Shown here: in pieces, positions 62,272 to 64,000 of the stretch
Numbering within the stretch: position 1 is the stretch's first letter
Layout of the letters: the number at the start of each line of letters is the position of its first letter
Assembly (NCBI RefSeq): GCF_013283795.1
Contig: NZ_JABSOD010000002.1
Coordinates: 186,001-250,000, forward strand
Length of the DNA stretch: 64,000 nucleotides
Source: Rheinheimera lutimaris
GTDB taxonomy: Bacteria; Pseudomonadota; Gammaproteobacteria; Enterobacterales; Alteromonadaceae
Direction of reading: 5' to 3'
Program-made: the position numbers and the translations under genes
The notes under the pieces: model-generated
Told to the model about the DNA's origin: nothing
Seen by the model: the letters and a program-made list of their open reading frames with translations, nothing else
Database searches by the model: none

Positions 62272-64000
62272 ATGCCATCTCGTAAACAACTCGCCAATGC
62301 TATCCGTGCGCTTAGCATGGATGCGGTGCAAAAAGCTAAATCAGGACATCCGGGTGCCCCTATGGGCATGGCTGACATTGCCGAAGTGTTATGGCGCGAT
62401 TTTCTCAGACATAACCCACAAGACCCACAGTGGCCAAACCGCGACCGTTTTATTTTGTCTAACGGCCACGGCTCTATGCTGCTGTATTCTTTGTTGCATT
62501 TAAGCGGTTACGATTTAAGCATTGACGATTTAAAACAGTTCCGTCAGTTGCACTCCAGAACGCCGGGCCACCCGGAATACGGTTACGCGCCGGGTGTGGA
62601 AACTACTACAGGTCCGCTCGGACAAGGTATTACCAATGCGGTAGGCATGGCGATTGCTGAAAAAGCTTTGGCCGCGCAGTTTAACCAGCCCGGGTTCGAC
62701 ATTGTTGATCACCACACTTACACCTTTTTGGGTGATGGCTGTTTAATGGAAGGTATCTCGCACGAGGCTTGTTCACTGGCCGGTACTTTAGGGTTGGGTA
62801 AATTAATTGCCTTTTGGGATGACAACGGTATTTCAATTGATGGCCATGTTGAAGGCTGGTTTACCGACAATACACCGGCGCGATTTGAAGCCTATGGCTG
62901 GCAAGTCATCAGCAATGTTGACGGCCATGACGCTGCAGCTGTTGAGGCCGCTATTAAACAAGCGAAAGCCGACACCACTAAGCCGACATTAATTTGTTGC
63001 CGCACTGTTATCGGCTATGGTGCGCCGAATAAAGGCGGCAGCCATGATTGCCACGGTGCACCGCTGGGTGATACCGAAATTGCTGCCGCGCGTGATTTTC
63101 TGCAGTGGCCGCACGCGCCGTTTGACATTCCGGCCGATATTTACGCTGATTGGGATGCCAAAGCCAAAGGTGGTGCGCAACAACAAGACTGGCAGCAACT
63201 GTTTGCCCGCTATAGTGCAGCATTTCCTGAGCTGGCCGCTGAATTCAGCCGTCGTGTAGCCGGCCAGCTACCGGCAAACTGGGCTGAGCAATCACAGGCA
63301 TATATTGCACAGTTACAGGCCAACCCGGCTAATATTGCCAGCCGTAAAGCCTCACAAAATGCATTAAATGCTTTTGGCCCGCTGTTACCTGAATTTATGG
63401 GCGGTTCCGCGGACTTAGCTGGTTCTAACCTGACTATCTGGTCCGGCAGCAAGCCACTTAACGCTAGCGATGCCAGCGGTAATTACATTTATTACGGCGT
63501 ACGTGAATTTGGTATGTCGGCCATTATGAACGGTATCGCACTGCACGGTGGTTTTGTGCCGTATGGCGCAACCTTTTTAATGTTTATGGAATATGCCCGT
63601 AATGCGGTGCGCATGGCCGCACTGATGAAGCAGCGGGTCATTTTCGTCTACACCCATGATTCTATCGGTTTAGGCGAAGATGGCCCTACGCACCAGCCGG
63701 TAGAGCAACTGGCAGCGCTGCGTGCTACACCAAACCTGATGAACTGGCGCCCGTGCGACCAGGTAGAGTCGGCTGTAGCCTGGAAAGCGGCGATTGAGCG
63801 CACTGATGGCCCGACAACATTAATTTTTACGCGGCAAAACCTGGCGCAGCAAGCGCGTAGTACACAGCAACTGGCTGATATTGCCCGCGGTGGTTATATT
63901 CTGCGTGACTGCACAGGTACACCAGAGCTGATTATTATTGCTACCGGCTCTGAAGTTGAGCTGGCGATGCAAGCTGCCGCTAAACTTGCAGAACAGGGCA
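62272..64000 (+). CDS. tkt: Transketolase, 3' end missing
   Basis: The first 576 residues of transketolase (about 664 expected) are visible. [59 protein letters not shown], the thiamine-diphosphate motif [20 protein letters not shown]...DDNGISIDG, and [18 protein letters not shown] and [18 protein letters not shown] fit the family. It transfers two-carbon units in the pentose phosphate pathway. The ATG has AGGAG 5 bases upstream. Confidence 0.98.
   Translation, partial: MPSRKQLANAIRALSMDAVQKAKSGHPGAPMGMADIAEVLWRDFLRHNPQDPQWPNRDRFILSNGHGSMLLYSLLHLSGYDLSIDDLKQFRQLHSRTPGHPEYGYAPGVETTTGPLGQGITNAVGMAIAEKALAAQFNQPGFDIVDHHTYTFLGDGCLMEGISHEACSLAGTLGLGKLIAFWDDNGISIDGHVEGWFTDNTPARFEAYGWQVISNVDGHDAAAVEAAIKQAKADTTKPTLICCRTVIGYGAPNKGGSHDCHGAPLGDTEIAAARDFLQWPHAPFDIPADIYADWDAKAKGGAQQQDWQQLFARYSAAFPELAAEFSRRVAGQLPANWAEQSQAYIAQLQANPANIASRKASQNALNAFGPLLPEFMGGSADLAGSNLTIWSGSKPLNASDASGNYIYYGVREFGMSAIMNGIALHGGFVPYGATFLMFMEYARNAVRMAALMKQRVIFVYTHDSIGLGEDGPTHQPVEQLAALRATPNLMNWRPCDQVESAVAWKAAIERTDGPTTLIFTRQNLAQQARSTQQLADIARGGYILRDCTGTPELIIIATGSEVELAMQAAAKLAEQG

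Overview
This 64 kb window is a chromosomal segment of a marine or aquatic gammaproteobacterium, most likely in the Alteromonadales / Rheinheimera-Arsukibacterium-Alishewanella group. That placement is an inference from overall protein similarity and gene neighbourhoods (ruvX-algH-gshB-rsmE, yfhM-pbpC, imuA-imuB-dnaE2), not from a marker-gene tree. Coding density is high and intergenic gaps are short. No rRNA, tRNA, CRISPR array, transposase or integrase is visible. Both ends cut genes: an RND efflux pump lacks its start and a transketolase lacks its end.

Layout. 1-8.5 kb: RND pump, CbiM-like membrane protein, a BlaI/BlaR1 pair with a two-dyad operator, a DODA-type dioxygenase, and a membrane EAL protein. 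8.7-17.8 kb: ybaK; a two-component system divergent from a DsbG/TlpA-like thiol-redox pair; katG; a NYN nuclease; a GST divergent from a WYL regulator. 17.9-21.7 kb: serine hydrolase, DUF6249-like protein, ECF sigma factor and small membrane protein, followed by HNH, DUF1622 and HutD genes.

21.7-28.9 kb is the accessory part of the window. It holds an M1 aminopeptidase, a decayed antitoxin fragment, an orphan antitoxin, a GNAT gene coupled to a 54-aa ORF, an HTH antitoxin, a second GNAT, a complete HigB/HigA-type toxin-antitoxin pair with a periodic operator, and an AT-rich coiled-coil membrane protein. These modules are separated by recurring GC-rich hairpins and a 38-nt repeat that begins with a TTGACC promoter-like motif, so the region looks like a tandem cassette array without a visible recombinase.

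29-50.6 kb is mostly core: ygiQ-thpR, yfhM-pbpC (alpha-2-macroglobulin plus penicillin-binding protein 1C), rlmC, the LexA-boxed imuA-imuB-dnaE2 mutagenesis operon, an isochorismatase-like hydrolase and an alpha/beta hydrolase, a S1/P1 nuclease, and rlmJ. 50.7-56 kb: a SpoU methyltransferase, a LytS/LytTR two-component system behind a superinfection-immunity-like membrane protein, and a three-gene DUF2589 operon of unknown function. 56-64 kb: DUF1653, ruvX, algH, gshB, rsmE, an AbgT transporter, metK and tkt.

The best places to look for undescribed biology are the 21.7-28.9 kb cassette-like array (especially the 54-aa/GNAT pair and the 492-aa coiled-coil membrane protein) and the DUF2589 operon at 54-56 kb.
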